64,000 nucleotides of DNA, taken from Streptomyces sp. VRA16 Mangrove soil. Its GTDB lineage: Bacteria > Actinomycetota > Actinomycetes > Streptomycetales > Streptomycetaceae. Positions 6,350 through 14,870 of this stretch are shown piece after piece. Position 1 is the stretch's first letter. Every line of letters begins with the position of its first letter. The notes under the pieces are model-generated. The model was not told where the DNA came from. It saw only the letters and a list, made by a program, of their open reading frames with translations, and searched no databases. Location of the stretch: positions 171,922-235,921 of the forward strand of contig NZ_JAFVLN010000016.1 of NCBI RefSeq assembly GCF_017377775.1, in the 5' to 3' direction. The position numbers were made by a program, and so were the translations under genes.

Positions 6350-8908
6350 ATGGACCCGATGAACCGGGGACCGGAAGACTTCAGCCAGGACCGGCGCGAC
6401 GACAGCACGGCGGGGCGCGGCGCGCGGCGCCCGCCGCGTGATCCGCTCACACCTGATTTCGGCCAGCCGGCGCCCGCGCTCGCACGCACCGTGCAGCTCG
6501 TGTCCGGCGACTATCTCCTGACCGTCAATCCCGTCGACGGCAGCGAGATCGAACCCTGCCCGCCCGGTGACCGCCCCGGTCGGCCCGTCAAGTACGACGC
6601 CACCGAGCGCATCGAGCTCGCGCGTGCCGCACGCCCGCCCATGCCGCCCGGTCCCGCGCTGCCGCGACTGCCGCTCCTGGAGCGGCAGGAGGACCGTGAG
6701 CGTCTCGTACGACTCCTCGCGCGCGGCCGCTCCGTCCGGCTCACGGGACCGTCCGGATCCGGCCGCACGGCGCTGCTCGACCAGGTCGCCGAGGACTGCC
6801 TCGGCATCGCCCCGGACGGAGTCGTACGGCTCTCGGGACACCTGCGTTCGGTCGACGACGTGCTGCACGAGCTGTTCGGCGCCGTCTACAACGCACCGCT
6901 GCACCGCCCCGACCGCACCCAGATGCTTGAGCTGGTCCACGAGGTCGGCGCCGTCGTCGTCCTCGACGACCTGGAGTTCGGCGGCGCCCAGCTCGACGAA
7001 CTGCTCGAAGCCACTCCCGAGTGCGCCTTCCTGCTCGCCGCGACGCCCGACGTGCCCGCCCCGTCCGCCGACTCCCACGTGGAGGAGGTCTTCCTCGGCG
7101 GACTCGGCCGCGGCTCCAGCCTGGAACTCCTGGAGCGGGCCGTCGGCCGGGTGCTCACCGACGAAGAGGCCCAGTGGGCCGGCGACCTGTGGTTCGAGTC
7201 GGAGGGGCTGCCGCTGCGGTTCGCGCAGGCCGGCGCCCTGCTGCGGCAGCGCGACCAACTGCGCGCCGACCCGAACGCGTTCGACGAGTTCGGCTACTTC
7301 TCCGACACCCCGGTGGACGCGCCCTTCGACGCCTCCGACGGGCACGACGTCCCGCTGCCCTCGCTCGCCGAGGGCGCCGCGCCCGCCGCACTGCTCGCCT
7401 CCCGGCTGAGCGCGTCGGCCCGCGCCACCCTGCGGTTCGCGGTCGCGCTCGGCGGCGAGATCCCGCACCAGGCGCACCTGCCCGCCCTCGTGGGCGACCA
7501 GCACGCCGACGCGGCCCTCGCCGAGCTGGTCTCCAACGCGCTCGTCACCCCGGTCGGCGGACGCTACCGCCTCGCGGCCGGCGTACAGGTCCAGCTGGAG
7601 GCGGCCGGGTACGGGGACGACGTCGTTGAGCAGGCCCGCACCGCGGCCCGGCACTACGCCTGGTGGGCCGGGCACCCGTCGGTCGGCCCGGAGCGGGTCG
7701 CCGCCGAGTGCGACGCGCTGCTGGCCGCGCTCCGCGTCCTGGTGCCGGCCGCGCCCGTGCCCGAGGAAGAGATTCCCGCGTCCGTGGAGCTGGTCCGCGC
7801 GGCCGCGCCCGCGTTCGCCGCGGGGCTCGCCTGGAGCGCCTGGGAGCGTGCGCTGCGCTCCGGTCAGGAGGCCGCGCGCCGCGTCGGCCTCGTCTCCGAA
7901 GAAGCTTATTTCCACCATGAGTTGGGGATCCTCGCGCTGCTCGAAGGGCAGCTCGACCGGGCCCGCGCCGAGCTGGAGGCCTCCATCGGCCTGCGCGGCG
8001 CCCTCGCCGACAAGCGCGGCTCGATCGCGGGCCGGCGCGCGCTGGCGCTGGTCGCGGACCGCTCCGGCGGTGTGCTGCCCGGCGGCCGCACGGCGGCGGG
8101 CGAGGAAGTCCCGGACGCGATGTACGAGGAGTCGCAGTCGCCTCCCGGCGGGGTGCCCGCCGCGTTCGCGATGCCCGAGGCGCCGAGTGAGCCCGAGACG
8201 CTGGTGACCCGGCAGGCGCCGCCCGCGCCGCCCGCCCCGACGGTCATCGGTGGCGGCAAGGCGCCCTCGCGCAAGTCGGTCGTCAGCGGCACCCGGCGCA
8301 ATCTGGTCGCGGCCGGTGCGGGCGCGCTGCTCGCGGCGGTGCTCGGCACGGTCGTCACGCTCGGCGCCACGTCGAACAACAACGAACCGCCGTCCGACAA
8401 GGTCAACACCAACCCGTCGGCCTCGGCGGGGGAGAACGGCGGGGGCCTCGGCGCCGACAAGGCCGAGGGCAGTGGCAACGGCAAGGGCGGCGGCAGCGGT
8501 TCCGGCGAGTCGGCGGGTCCGACCGACCCGGGCAAGGACGGAATCCCGGGGACGGCGGACGACCCGACGCCGTCGACCGGCTCCAGCGGCACGCCGTCGG
8601 ACGACCCGAGCGGCACCAAGTCGCCGAGCAAGTCCCCGTCGAAGTCGCCGAGCAAGTCGCCTTCGAAGTCCCCGACCAAGTCGCCCACGAAGTCGCCGAC
8701 CAAGTCGCCGTCGCCGAGCGACGATCCGACGACCACGTCGCCGACCCCGACGCCGACGGAGACGAGCCCGGAACCGACGACTCCGGGCACGACCGACACC
8801 GCGAGCAGCCCGGTCAGCAGTGCGCCCGTGAGCAGCAGCGCGCCGGTGAGCAGCAGTGCGGCCGGCTCCCCGAGCGGGAGCGGGTCCAGCAGCGGCTCGG
8901 TGATGTAG
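6350..8908 (+). CDS. Large ATP-binding (P-loop) membrane-anchored protein with Ser/Pro/Lys-rich tail
   Basis: The protein has 852 aa. Residues 1-100 are polar. A P-loop NTPase domain starts near residue 110, with LTGPSGSGRTALL at 131-143 and VVVLDDLEFGG as a Walker B-like strand. Helical repeats follow (LELLERAVGRVL..., then a TPR-like stretch about 540-620). One transmembrane helix (about 654-675, NLVAAGAGALLAAVLG) separates this from an outside tail of some 170 residues. The tail is Gly/Ser/Thr/Pro-rich, with an array of KSPSKSPT units coded at about 8618-8715. The layout resembles STAND-type NTPases with an extracellular mucin-like tail; the task is unknown. ATG 6350 follows a GGGGGG stretch about 10 bp upstream. 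The stop lies in a tandem 13-bp duplication where nucS is broken. Confidence 0.75.
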   Translation: MDPMNRGPEDFSQDRRDDSTAGRGARRPPRDPLTPDFGQPAPALARTVQLVSGDYLLTVNPVDGSEIEPCPPGDRPGRPVKYDATERIELARAARPPMPPGPALPRLPLLERQEDRERLVRLLARGRSVRLTGPSGSGRTALLDQVAEDCLGIAPDGVVRLSGHLRSVDDVLHELFGAVYNAPLHRPDRTQMLELVHEVGAVVVLDDLEFGGAQLDELLEATPECAFLLAATPDVPAPSADSHVEEVFLGGLGRGSSLELLERAVGRVLTDEEAQWAGDLWFESEGLPLRFAQAGALLRQRDQLRADPNAFDEFGYFSDTPVDAPFDASDGHDVPLPSLAEGAAPAALLASRLSASARATLRFAVALGGEIPHQAHLPALVGDQHADAALAELVSNALVTPVGGRYRLAAGVQVQLEAAGYGDDVVEQARTAARHYAWWAGHPSVGPERVAAECDALLAALRVLVPAAPVPEEEIPASVELVRAAAPAFAAGLAWSAWERALRSGQEAARRVGLVSEEAYFHHELGILALLEGQLDRARAELEASIGLRGALADKRGSIAGRRALALVADRSGGVLPGGRTAAGEEVPDAMYEESQSPPGGVPAAFAMPEAPSEPETLVTRQAPPAPPAPTVIGGGKAPSRKSVVSGTRRNLVAAGAGALLAAVLGTVVTLGATSNNNEPPSDKVNTNPSASAGENGGGLGADKAEGSGNGKGGGSGSGESAGPTDPGKDGIPGTADDPTPSTGSSGTPSDDPSGTKSPSKSPSKSPSKSPSKSPTKSPTKSPTKSPSPSDDPTTTSPTPTPTETSPEPTTPGTTDTASSPVSSAPVSSSAPVSSSAAGSPSGSGSSSGSVM
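8618..8715 (+). repeat. In-frame tandem repeat coding for KSPS/KSPT units
   Basis: Repeats of AAGTCGCCGAGC-like 12-mers inside the NTPase gene encode Lys-Ser-Pro-Ser/Thr units. Synonymous changes (TCG/TCC, CCG/CCC) show that it is not a fresh expansion. It forms part of the extracellular tail. Confidence 0.7.
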
Positions 8909-8921
8909 CTCGGTGATGTAG
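8895..8921. repeat. Tandem 13-bp duplication at the NTPase stop / nucS end
   Basis: The unit CTCGGTGATGTAG occurs at 8896-8908 and again at 8909-8921, with the preceding G also repeated. The first copy contains the NTPase stop codon. The repeat marks the point where the NTPase and the convergent nucS run into each other without a spacer, as expected at a deletion or slippage junction. Confidence 0.7.
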
Positions 8922-8929
8922 ACGGACGA

Positions 8930-9535
8930 AAAGCCGCGGTCCGTGGCGAGCACCCGGGCCTGGGGCTTGATCTCCTGGGCGGCGAAGATGCCGCGGACCG
9001 GCGCGAGGTGCGGGTCGCGGTTGAGGAGCTCCAGGTAGCGCGTGAGCTGCTCGACACCGTCGATCTCACCGCGGCGCTTGATCTCGACGGCGACCGTCTG
9101 CCCGTCGGCGTCCCGGCACAGGATGTCGACCGGGCCGATCGCCGTCATGTACTCACGGCGGATCAGCGTGTAGCCCTCGCCGAGGGTCTCGATGCGGTCG
9201 GCGAGCAGCTCCTGGAGGTGCGCTTCCACGCCGTCCTTGATGAGCCCCGGGTCGACGCCGAGTTCGTGCGAGGAGTCGTGGAGGATCTCCTCCATCGTGA
9301 TGATGAGTTTCTCGCCCGCCTTGTTGATGACGGTCCAGGTGCCCTCATCGTCGCCCGTCCCCTCCTTGAGGGTGCAGGGCGGCGACATCCAGTTGAGGGG
9401 CTTGTAGGCCCGGTCGTCCGCGTGGATGGAGACGCTGCCGTCCGCCTTCACGAGGATCAGACGGGGGGCCGACGGAAGATGGGCGGTGAGCCTGCCCGCG
9501 TAGTCCACGGAGCAGCGGGCGATGACGAGACGCAT
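8930..9535 (-). CDS. nucS: Endonuclease NucS (EndoMS mismatch endonuclease), native 3' end missing
   Basis: NucS/EndoMS is the mismatch-specific endonuclease that replaces MutS/MutL in actinobacteria. From ATG 9535 the protein matches the family closely: MRLVIARCSVDYAGRLTAHL, the N-terminal DNA-binding domain with PPCTLKEG, then the nuclease core GPVDILCRD...VAVEIKRRGEIDG and QEIKPQARVLATDRG. Conserved sequence ends at Phe202 (8930). Normal proteins have about 223 residues, ending in an acidic tail plus a terminal Leu-Phe motif. Here the frame goes on as SSVYITELHHRAA..., antisense to the NTPase gene, and has no stop until 6227. No frame contains the usual end. The gene may give a fused or unstable product; an assembly error is the alternative explanation. 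Nuclease residues are intact. I give the homologous part only. Confidence 0.8.
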
Positions 9536-9796
9536 GGTGGGCAACGCTACTCGACAGCCCCCTCCCTACGCGATTCGCCCGCCCGTCACCCCCCGCCACC
9601 CTGCCTGAGTCCCTTCGGGACGCCCCTTTTGTTCTATAGAAGCTCGTTCGTTATTGGCTGGTTGTGTGCGAACTGGGCGCCCCACGCCCTGTTGCGCTCC
9701 GGATGCGTTGCTTACCGTAGAAGCAGGAGGTCGTGGCGCGTGCACGCTGCGTGTTCGAGGGGGCGTACGTGCCCGGGCTCCTGGCCTGTCCGTCAA

Positions 9797-9814
9797 CCCC
9801 CGGCACGCCGGGGG
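9797..9814 (+). promoter_or_regulatory. Small hairpin in the leader of the SCO5389-family gene
   Basis: CCCCCGG (9797-9803) pairs with CCGGGGG (9808-9814) across CACG. It ends 16 bp before the ATG and just before the ribosome site GAGGAGAA, so it could affect translation. No known riboswitch is recognised. Upstream, 9536-9780 is the divergent promoter region between nucS and this gene, without other clear signals. Confidence 0.4.
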
Positions 9815-9830
9815 TGCGAGAGGAGAACCC

Positions 9831-10223
9831 ATGTCGCTCGACGTCTCACCGGCACTGTTGGAACAGGCCGAGCGAGGCGAGGTCGACGAAGCTGACTTCG
9901 TCGACTGCGTCCGGACCTCCCTGCCCTACGCATGGGAGATGATCAGCTCTCTGGTGGCCCAGCTGAAGGTCGACGGCGGGGAGTTCGCCGACAACCAGAC
10001 GCCGCCGCCCAGCGAGCAGGAGCGCGGGCAACTGCTGCGCGCGCTCGCGAGTGACGCGATACGCGGCGCACTGCAGCGGCACTTCGGCGTCCGGCTGGCG
10101 TTCCAGAACTGTCACCGGGTGGCGGTCTTCCCGCTTGACCCGGCGGTGGACCAGACGCTGGCCCGCTTCACCTCGGCCCGTAATCAGCTGCTCAACCAGT
10201 CGCCCGAGCTGCGCGACTGCTGA
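9831..10223 (+). CDS. SCO5389-family conserved hypothetical protein
   Basis: This 130-aa, acidic, soluble protein has no signal peptide or membrane helix. It begins MSLDVSPALLEQAERGEVDE, a pattern I recognise as a Streptomyces family named after SCO5389. A single well-conserved domain contains FVDCVRTSLPYAWEMISSLVAQL and a C-terminal half rich in Arg/Gln. Its function is not known. The ATG has a strong ribosome site (GAGGAGAA at 9819-9826). It is divergent from nucS and convergent with the LLM oxidoreductase, and its conserved position next to nucS is the only functional hint. Confidence 0.8.
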   Translation: MSLDVSPALLEQAERGEVDEADFVDCVRTSLPYAWEMISSLVAQLKVDGGEFADNQTPPPSEQERGQLLRALASDAIRGALQRHFGVRLAFQNCHRVAVFPLDPAVDQTLARFTSARNQLLNQSPELRDC

Positions 10224-10245
10224 CGGCTGACGTCTGGCTCGGTCT

Positions 10246-10291
10246 GCCTGCCGTCCCGTGCGCGGGAGGTGCATCTGTACGGGCGGCAGGC
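10246..10291. terminator. Probable bidirectional terminator
   Basis: GCCTGCCG-T-CCCGT and ACGGGCGGCAGGC form a 13-bp stem with one bulge in the 98-bp gap between two convergent genes. It lacks a strong T-run, as is usual for Streptomyces terminators. Confidence 0.5.
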
Positions 10292-10321
10292 ATGGGCGCC
10301 AGGCGTCGACTCCGGGGACGA

Positions 10322-11356
10322 TCAGCCGAGTTGCGGGAGTACCTCGGCTCCCAGTCGGCGTACGTTCTCCTCCGTCGCCGTGAGATCGCCGGAGCCCTCG
10401 ACGAGCAGTGCGAACCGTGAGATGCCGGTCCGCTCCGACGTGGCGGCGAGCCGGTCGGCGCACAACTGCGGTGTCCCGACCGGGTGCAGACTGCACAGCA
10501 GTTCCGTGTAGGCCCGTGGGTCCCGCATCTTCCGGGTGCGGCCGTCGACCGTCACATGGGCGTCCAGACCTTGTTTCAGCCAACCGGGCATCGCCTTCAG
10601 GAGTGTCTCCGAAGCGTCCGCGTCACGGTCACCGATCTGGGCGACACCGGCGGAGACGTGCGGCGCGGAGAGGATCTCCTCGGGCGTGCGCCCGGCCTCG
10701 CGCGCGCAGCGCCGCCACAGGGCGACCATCTCCGCCTTCTCCTCGTCCCCGCAGTGCATCCCGAGCAGCATCGGCAGGCCCCGCTCGGCGGCGACCCGGA
10801 CGCTCTTGGGGGACGTACAGGCCACGACGACCTCGGGCCCCGCGGGATCCGTGTCCCCTATCGCCTCGGCGGGGCGGGGCACCACCGGCACCTCGCGGAA
10901 GGCGAACCGTTCCCCCTCGGCGGCGACGTGCGACTTGCGCAGCCAGCTCAGCAGCAGGTCCAACGAGTCGGGGAATCCCGTCTCGTACGCGTCCAGACCG
11001 GCGCCGAAGACCTCCAGGTCGACCCACGGGCCGCCGCGGCCCACGCCCAGCGAGAAGCGGCCGCCCGAGGTCAGGTGCAGCAGCGCCGCCTGCTCGCCGA
11101 GGGCCACCGGGTGCGCCGTCGGCAGCACGCTCACGGCCGTGCCCACCCGCAGGGTGCGGGTGCGGCCGAGCAGCAGCGCGGCCAGTGTGATCGCCGACGG
11201 GCACGTCCCGTACGGCACGAAGTGGTGCTCGGCGAGCCAGGCCGCATCCAGGCCCGCCTCCTCGGCGACCTCGGCCGACCGCACCGCCCGGTGCAGCGCC
11301 TCCCCCTGGCCCTGACCCGGAAACTGGGCCGCCAGTACAAACGTTCCTACACGCAT
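10322..11356 (-). CDS. LLM class flavin-dependent oxidoreductase (luciferase-like)
   Basis: The 344-aa protein has a bacterial luciferase-like TIM barrel. Family marks are the first strand MRVGTFVLAAQFP, then EEAGLDAAWLAEHHFVPYG with the conserved His pair. TLRVGTAVSVLPTAHPVALGEQAALL and GRFSLGVGRGG line the FMN site. The expected reaction is FMNH2/F420-dependent oxidation or reduction; substrate and cofactor choice cannot be told. ATG 11356 has AGGAG about 6 bp upstream, and an upstream in-frame start at 11419 lacks a site. It is transcribed alone, divergent from the zinc-ribbon gene. Confidence 0.85.
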   Translation of the reverse strand: MRVGTFVLAAQFPGQGQGEALHRAVRSAEVAEEAGLDAAWLAEHHFVPYGTCPSAITLAALLLGRTRTLRVGTAVSVLPTAHPVALGEQAALLHLTSGGRFSLGVGRGGPWVDLEVFGAGLDAYETGFPDSLDLLLSWLRKSHVAAEGERFAFREVPVVPRPAEAIGDTDPAGPEVVVACTSPKSVRVAAERGLPMLLGMHCGDEEKAEMVALWRRCAREAGRTPEEILSAPHVSAGVAQIGDRDADASETLLKAMPGWLKQGLDAHVTVDGRTRKMRDPRAYTELLCSLHPVGTPQLCADRLAATSERTGISRFALLVEGSGDLTATEENVRRLGAEVLPQLG

Positions 11357-11580
11357 CGTGCTCCTGCCTTCCTTGGCGCCGACGCGGGCACTCCCCATGC
11401 AGGCATTAACGGTTGGCAAGTGCCAAAGACACGGCTTGGCATGAAGATTGGCAGATTTTCTGCCGGGAGGAGGTGGTGGAGGGGCCGCAGTGCGGTGCCG
11501 CGACGGCCGGTTACCCCAGTTCCGGCGGCGTAGGCTGGTCCGTGACTCCTGCCCCGTACAAACACCCCGTGAGGTGATCC

Positions 11581-11907
11581 GTGTCCCCGCGTCGCAACCG
11601 CCCCAAGGCCGGCGGATCGTCAGGAAGCAGCGACGACGAGGGGCGGCGCTACGGCGGGTTCCAGTCCACCGAGAGCTGGCAGGGCGAGGAGTGGAGCGTG
11701 CGCCATGTGGCGGGCGCCAGCGCGGCCGGCAAGACCTACCGCTGCCCGGGGTGCGACCAGGAGATCGGCTCCGGGGTCGCGCACATCGTGGCCTGGCCCG
11801 AGTACGCGGGCGTGGACGACCGGCGCCACTGGCACAAGGCGTGCTGGAACGCGAAGGACCGCCGCACCACGAAGGCGCAGCGGTCCAGGAACGCGCCGCG
11901 GTACTGA
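11581..11907 (+). CDS. Small zinc-ribbon protein
   Basis: The protein has 108 aa and a GTG start. A disordered, charged first third (MSPRRNRPKAGGSSGSSDDEG) is followed by a compact domain. Its putative metal ligands are CPGCDQEI, the His of GVAHIVAWPE, and the block RRHWHKACWN. The CxxC...H...HxxC arrangement suggests one zinc site. Such proteins are common in Streptomyces and sometimes labelled ATP/GTP-binding without visible support; no P-loop is present here. A role in nucleic acid or protein binding is a guess. It ends 17 bp before the convergent ABC permease stop. Confidence 0.72.
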   Translation: MSPRRNRPKAGGSSGSSDDEGRRYGGFQSTESWQGEEWSVRHVAGASAAGKTYRCPGCDQEIGSGVAHIVAWPEYAGVDDRRHWHKACWNAKDRRTTKAQRSRNAPRY

Positions 11908-11924
11908 GCGGCGGGGCAACGCCC

Positions 11925-12785
11925 CTACACGTCGCGGCTGTTGAGCGTCGCGAAGGCGCCGCCGAGCGCGAGCCCGGTCACCACCAGCATGATCCACAGC
12001 GGGTCCCAGCCGGACGGGCCGGAGCCGCCGGCCACCGAGTTGTCGTAGAGCACGGCGATCTGGCTCGGGATCGAGTACTCCAGCAGGGCCTGCTGGAGGT
12101 CCTTGAGCGACTCCGCGAACATGAAGATCGCGAGGACCAGCGGGAGCAGCACCAGACCGATCATGATCGTGACGGCGCCCGCCGAGTGCCGTACGAGCGT
12201 GCCGACCGCGAGCCCGAGCAGGCCGATCAGCGCGACGAACAGGCCCACGCCGACGGTCGACTTGAACCACATGGAGCCGCTGGGCGACTCGCCGCCCACG
12301 ATGCTCACCTGAAGGGCGCCGACCACCGCGGCGACCACCGTGGTCAGCACGAAGACGAGCCCGAAGAAGACGATCGCCTTGGCGGCCAGCACCCGGCTGC
12401 GGCTGGAGCAGGCCGTCATCGTCGTACGGATCATGCCGGTGCCGTACTCCGACGCGATGGTCAGGACGCCGAGCGTGATCACGCAGATGGTGCCGAGCAG
12501 GACACCGAAGAAGCCGAGGCCGAGCACCTCGTTGCCGTCCAGCGTCGTGGTGTCCGAGGAGGCGACGACCGCGGCCGAGGCGAGACCGATGCCGAGCATG
12601 AGCACGATCATCACGCCGAGCGTCCACATCGTGGAGCGTACGGAACGGATCTTCGTCCACTCCGAGGCGAGGGCGTCACCGAGGTGCGCGCGCCGGACCG
12701 GGATCGGCGAGGCGTACCCGGGGCCGGGAGCCGCGGCCGTCGGAGGCTGCTGCGGGGCGGCGTAGGGCGGGGGCGGCGTGCTCAT
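11925..12785 (-). CDS. ABC-2 type permease (module 1)
   Basis: The 286-aa protein has a Pro/Ala-rich cytosolic tail (MSTPPPPYAAPQQPPTAAAP). A segment ALASEWTKIRSVRSTMWTLG, typical of Streptomyces ABC-2 permeases of the bacitracin/lantibiotic-export type, leads into six helices. ASEYGTGMIRTTMTACSSR is the conserved coupling segment. The ATG overlaps the ATPase stop as ATGA, so translation is coupled. The sister system at 14.9-16.6 kb encodes a clearly paralogous permease (WTKIKSV, ASEYSTGMIRTSLAAVPQR). The exported substrate is unknown. Confidence 0.87.
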   Translation of the reverse strand: MSTPPPPYAAPQQPPTAAAPGPGYASPIPVRRAHLGDALASEWTKIRSVRSTMWTLGVMIVLMLGIGLASAAVVASSDTTTLDGNEVLGLGFFGVLLGTICVITLGVLTIASEYGTGMIRTTMTACSSRSRVLAAKAIVFFGLVFVLTTVVAAVVGALQVSIVGGESPSGSMWFKSTVGVGLFVALIGLLGLAVGTLVRHSAGAVTIMIGLVLLPLVLAIFMFAESLKDLQQALLEYSIPSQIAVLYDNSVAGGSGPSGWDPLWIMLVVTGLALGGAFATLNSRDV

Positions 12786-13936
12786 CGGGCGTCGTCCTTC
12801 TCCGTCTTGTCCATGGGGATCGGGGCCGGGGCGGCGGCCGGCGGCTGCGGGACCGCGTACGGGTTCGCGACCGGCGCCTGCGGCGGCTGCGGCTGCTGCG
12901 GGTGCGCCTGGGGCGGCGGCGGGGCGTACCAGCCGGGCTGGTCCTGGCCGGGCACCGGCATCACCTGCGGCGGCATCATGCCCGGCGCCGGCTGCTGCTG
13001 CAGACCCGCCCGCTGGTCGACGGTCGAGCGGTAGTCGACGGCGCCCTGCGTCATGCGCATGTACGCCTCTTCCAGGGACGCCTGGTGCGGCGAGAGCTCC
13101 CACAGGCGGACGTCCGCCTCGTGCGCGAGGTCGCTGATCCGCGGCAGCGGGAGCCCGGTGACCCGCAGCGCTCCGTCCGGCTCGGGCAGCACCTGGCCGC
13201 CCGCCTCGGTCAGCGCGGCGCCCAGCTTCTCGCGCTGCTCCGGCTCGGTGTCGGGGGTGCGGACGCGTGCGAACCCGGCCGAGTTGTGCGCGATGAAGTC
13301 CCGCACGCTCATGTCGGCGAGCAGCTGGCCGCGCCCGATCACGATGAGGTGCTCGGCGGTCAGCGCCATCTCGCTCATCAGGTGCGAGGAGACGAAGACC
13401 GTACGGCCCTCGGCGGCCAGCGACTTCATCAGGTTCCTGACCCAGAGGATGCCCTCCGGGTCCAGGCCGTTGACCGGCTCGTCGAAGAGCAGCACCTGCG
13501 GGTCGCCGAGGAGCGCAGCCGCGATGCCGAGCCGCTGCCCCATGCCGAGCGAGAACCCCTTGGAACGCCGCTTGGCGACCTCCTGGAGGCCGACGACGCC
13601 GAGCACCTCGTCGACCCGGCGGGCCGGGATGCCGGAGAGCTGGGCCAGGCTCAGCAGATGGCTGCGGGCGGTCCTGCCGCCGTGCACGGCCTTCGCGTCG
13701 AGCAGGGCGCCGACCTGGCGCGGCGCGTTCGGCAGCTTGTTGTACGGGTAGCCGCCGATCGTCACCGCGCCCTGGGTCGGCTGGTCGAGACCGAGGATCA
13801 TGCGCATCGTCGTCGACTTGCCGGAGCCGTTCGGTCCCAGGAAGCCGGTCACGGTGCCCGGCCGCACCTGGAAGGAAAGGTTGTACACGGCTGTCTTGGC
13901 GCCGTAGCGCTTCGTCAGGCCGACTGCCTCGATCAT
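12782..13936 (-). CDS. ABC transporter ATPase (module 1) with Pro/Gln-rich tail
   Basis: The 384-aa ATPase has Walker A GPNGSGKST, signature SLGMGQRLGIA, Walker B VLLFDEPVNGLD and H-loop SSHLMSEM. The signature lacks the usual LSGGQ, which is typical of the BcrA-like subfamily. Residues after about 300 form a low-complexity tail (PPPPQAHPQQPQPPQAP) not found in the sister ATPase at 15.6 kb. That tail may bind the similar Pro-rich N-terminus of its permease. It is the first gene of a two-gene operon, with ATG 13936. Confidence 0.88.
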   Translation of the reverse strand: MIEAVGLTKRYGAKTAVYNLSFQVRPGTVTGFLGPNGSGKSTTMRMILGLDQPTQGAVTIGGYPYNKLPNAPRQVGALLDAKAVHGGRTARSHLLSLAQLSGIPARRVDEVLGVVGLQEVAKRRSKGFSLGMGQRLGIAAALLGDPQVLLFDEPVNGLDPEGILWVRNLMKSLAAEGRTVFVSSHLMSEMALTAEHLIVIGRGQLLADMSVRDFIAHNSAGFARVRTPDTEPEQREKLGAALTEAGGQVLPEPDGALRVTGLPLPRISDLAHEADVRLWELSPHQASLEEAYMRMTQGAVDYRSTVDQRAGLQQQPAPGMMPPQVMPVPGQDQPGWYAPPPPQAHPQQPQPPQAPVANPYAVPQPPAAAPAPIPMDKTEKDDAR

Positions 13937-14042
13937 GCTCCGCACCCATCGGAAGACTCGGAAGACGTCGGGGCACACGCCCCCGTAAGGAGTAGGAGCG
14001 TATCCGAGCGCTGACGGTTCCGGCCAAGAGTGAGCAAAGGGT

Positions 14043-14762
14043 TCAGTGGGGCCAAGGGGTGGCGCGCAGTCCGGTTTCCCGCAGGAGCAGGGTGCCCCGT
14101 TCGCGCAGCGAGGGGGAGGCGGCGGCCCTGCGGACCCAGTCGGCGGGCGTCGGGCCGAGGAGCGAGCGCAGGGCGGGGGAGAGGGCCATCAGCGCGGTGA
14201 GCAGCGCGGCCTGGTCGCCGCCGCCCGGACGCGGGGCGCCGCCGGTCTCCGGATCGGTCAGCACCCCGTACTCACTGACGTACAGCTGCAGGCCGGGGAC
14301 GGGCGCGTCCGGCACCGGCACCCTGCGGTAGTTCGGCAGCTCGGTGGCGTCGACCGCCTTGAGCTGGGTGTCGTCGAGCCAGGTGACGACCAGGGTGCGG
14401 CGCTCGCCGGGGGCCTCGTAGGGAGCCGCGGCGACGTAGCCGTTGCGGCCGATGTGGGCACTGCAGCCGATGCCGATGCCGTGCGTCTCGACCGGAATCA
14501 TGGGGACGCTCACCGGGAGGTTCAGACGGGTCAGCTTGTACGCGATCTGGGCGGGGGAGGCGTTGGAGCCCACGGCCAGGACCGGAGTTCTGTCCTTGAT
14601 CACGTCGTCCAGGGCGCCGTCGACCGGCAGGGCGTGGAGTTCGCCGTGGTGGAGGAGGGCCGGGGCCGTGACCGGGCGGCCCGGGTAGGTGAGCGGCGAC
14701 AGGGCCGGGATGTCGGTGTAGCCCAGGGCCGTCAGGGTCCGGGCCGGTTCTTCGAGCGCCAT
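14043..14762 (-). CDS. Conserved hypothetical protein, possible gamma-glutamylcyclotransferase-like fold
   Basis: The 239-aa soluble protein has a segment TPVLAVGSNASPAQIAYKL that recalls the YGSN loop of gamma-glutamylcyclotransferase-like proteins. YVAAAPYEAPGERRTLVVTWLDDTQLKAVDATE follows. The fold suggestion rests on this motif alone and is weak; no catalytic Glu is assigned. It lies between the two ABC modules on the same strand, with 108 bp to the next gene, which suggests its own transcript. No function is claimed. Confidence 0.6.
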   Translation of the reverse strand: MALEEPARTLTALGYTDIPALSPLTYPGRPVTAPALLHHGELHALPVDGALDDVIKDRTPVLAVGSNASPAQIAYKLTRLNLPVSVPMIPVETHGIGIGCSAHIGRNGYVAAAPYEAPGERRTLVVTWLDDTQLKAVDATELPNYRRVPVPDAPVPGLQLYVSEYGVLTDPETGGAPRPGGGDQAALLTALMALSPALRSLLGPTPADWVRRAAASPSLRERGTLLLRETGLRATPWPH

Positions 14763-14870
14763 GGGGCCGCAGGGTAGGGGGTCCGTGCGGCTCGTGCGCG
14801 GTGGCTCGCGCCCACGCGGCGCGGCCGTACCTCGCCACGGACCCGCGCCCCCGGCCCGTAGCAGGTCTGG

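Noticed and set aside
6227..8929. Giant 1105-residue minus-strand frame continuing nucS
   Set aside because: Beyond residue 202 it is antisense to the NTPase gene with Arg/Gly-rich shadow composition. It shows that nucS lost its stop, not that a real fused gene exists.
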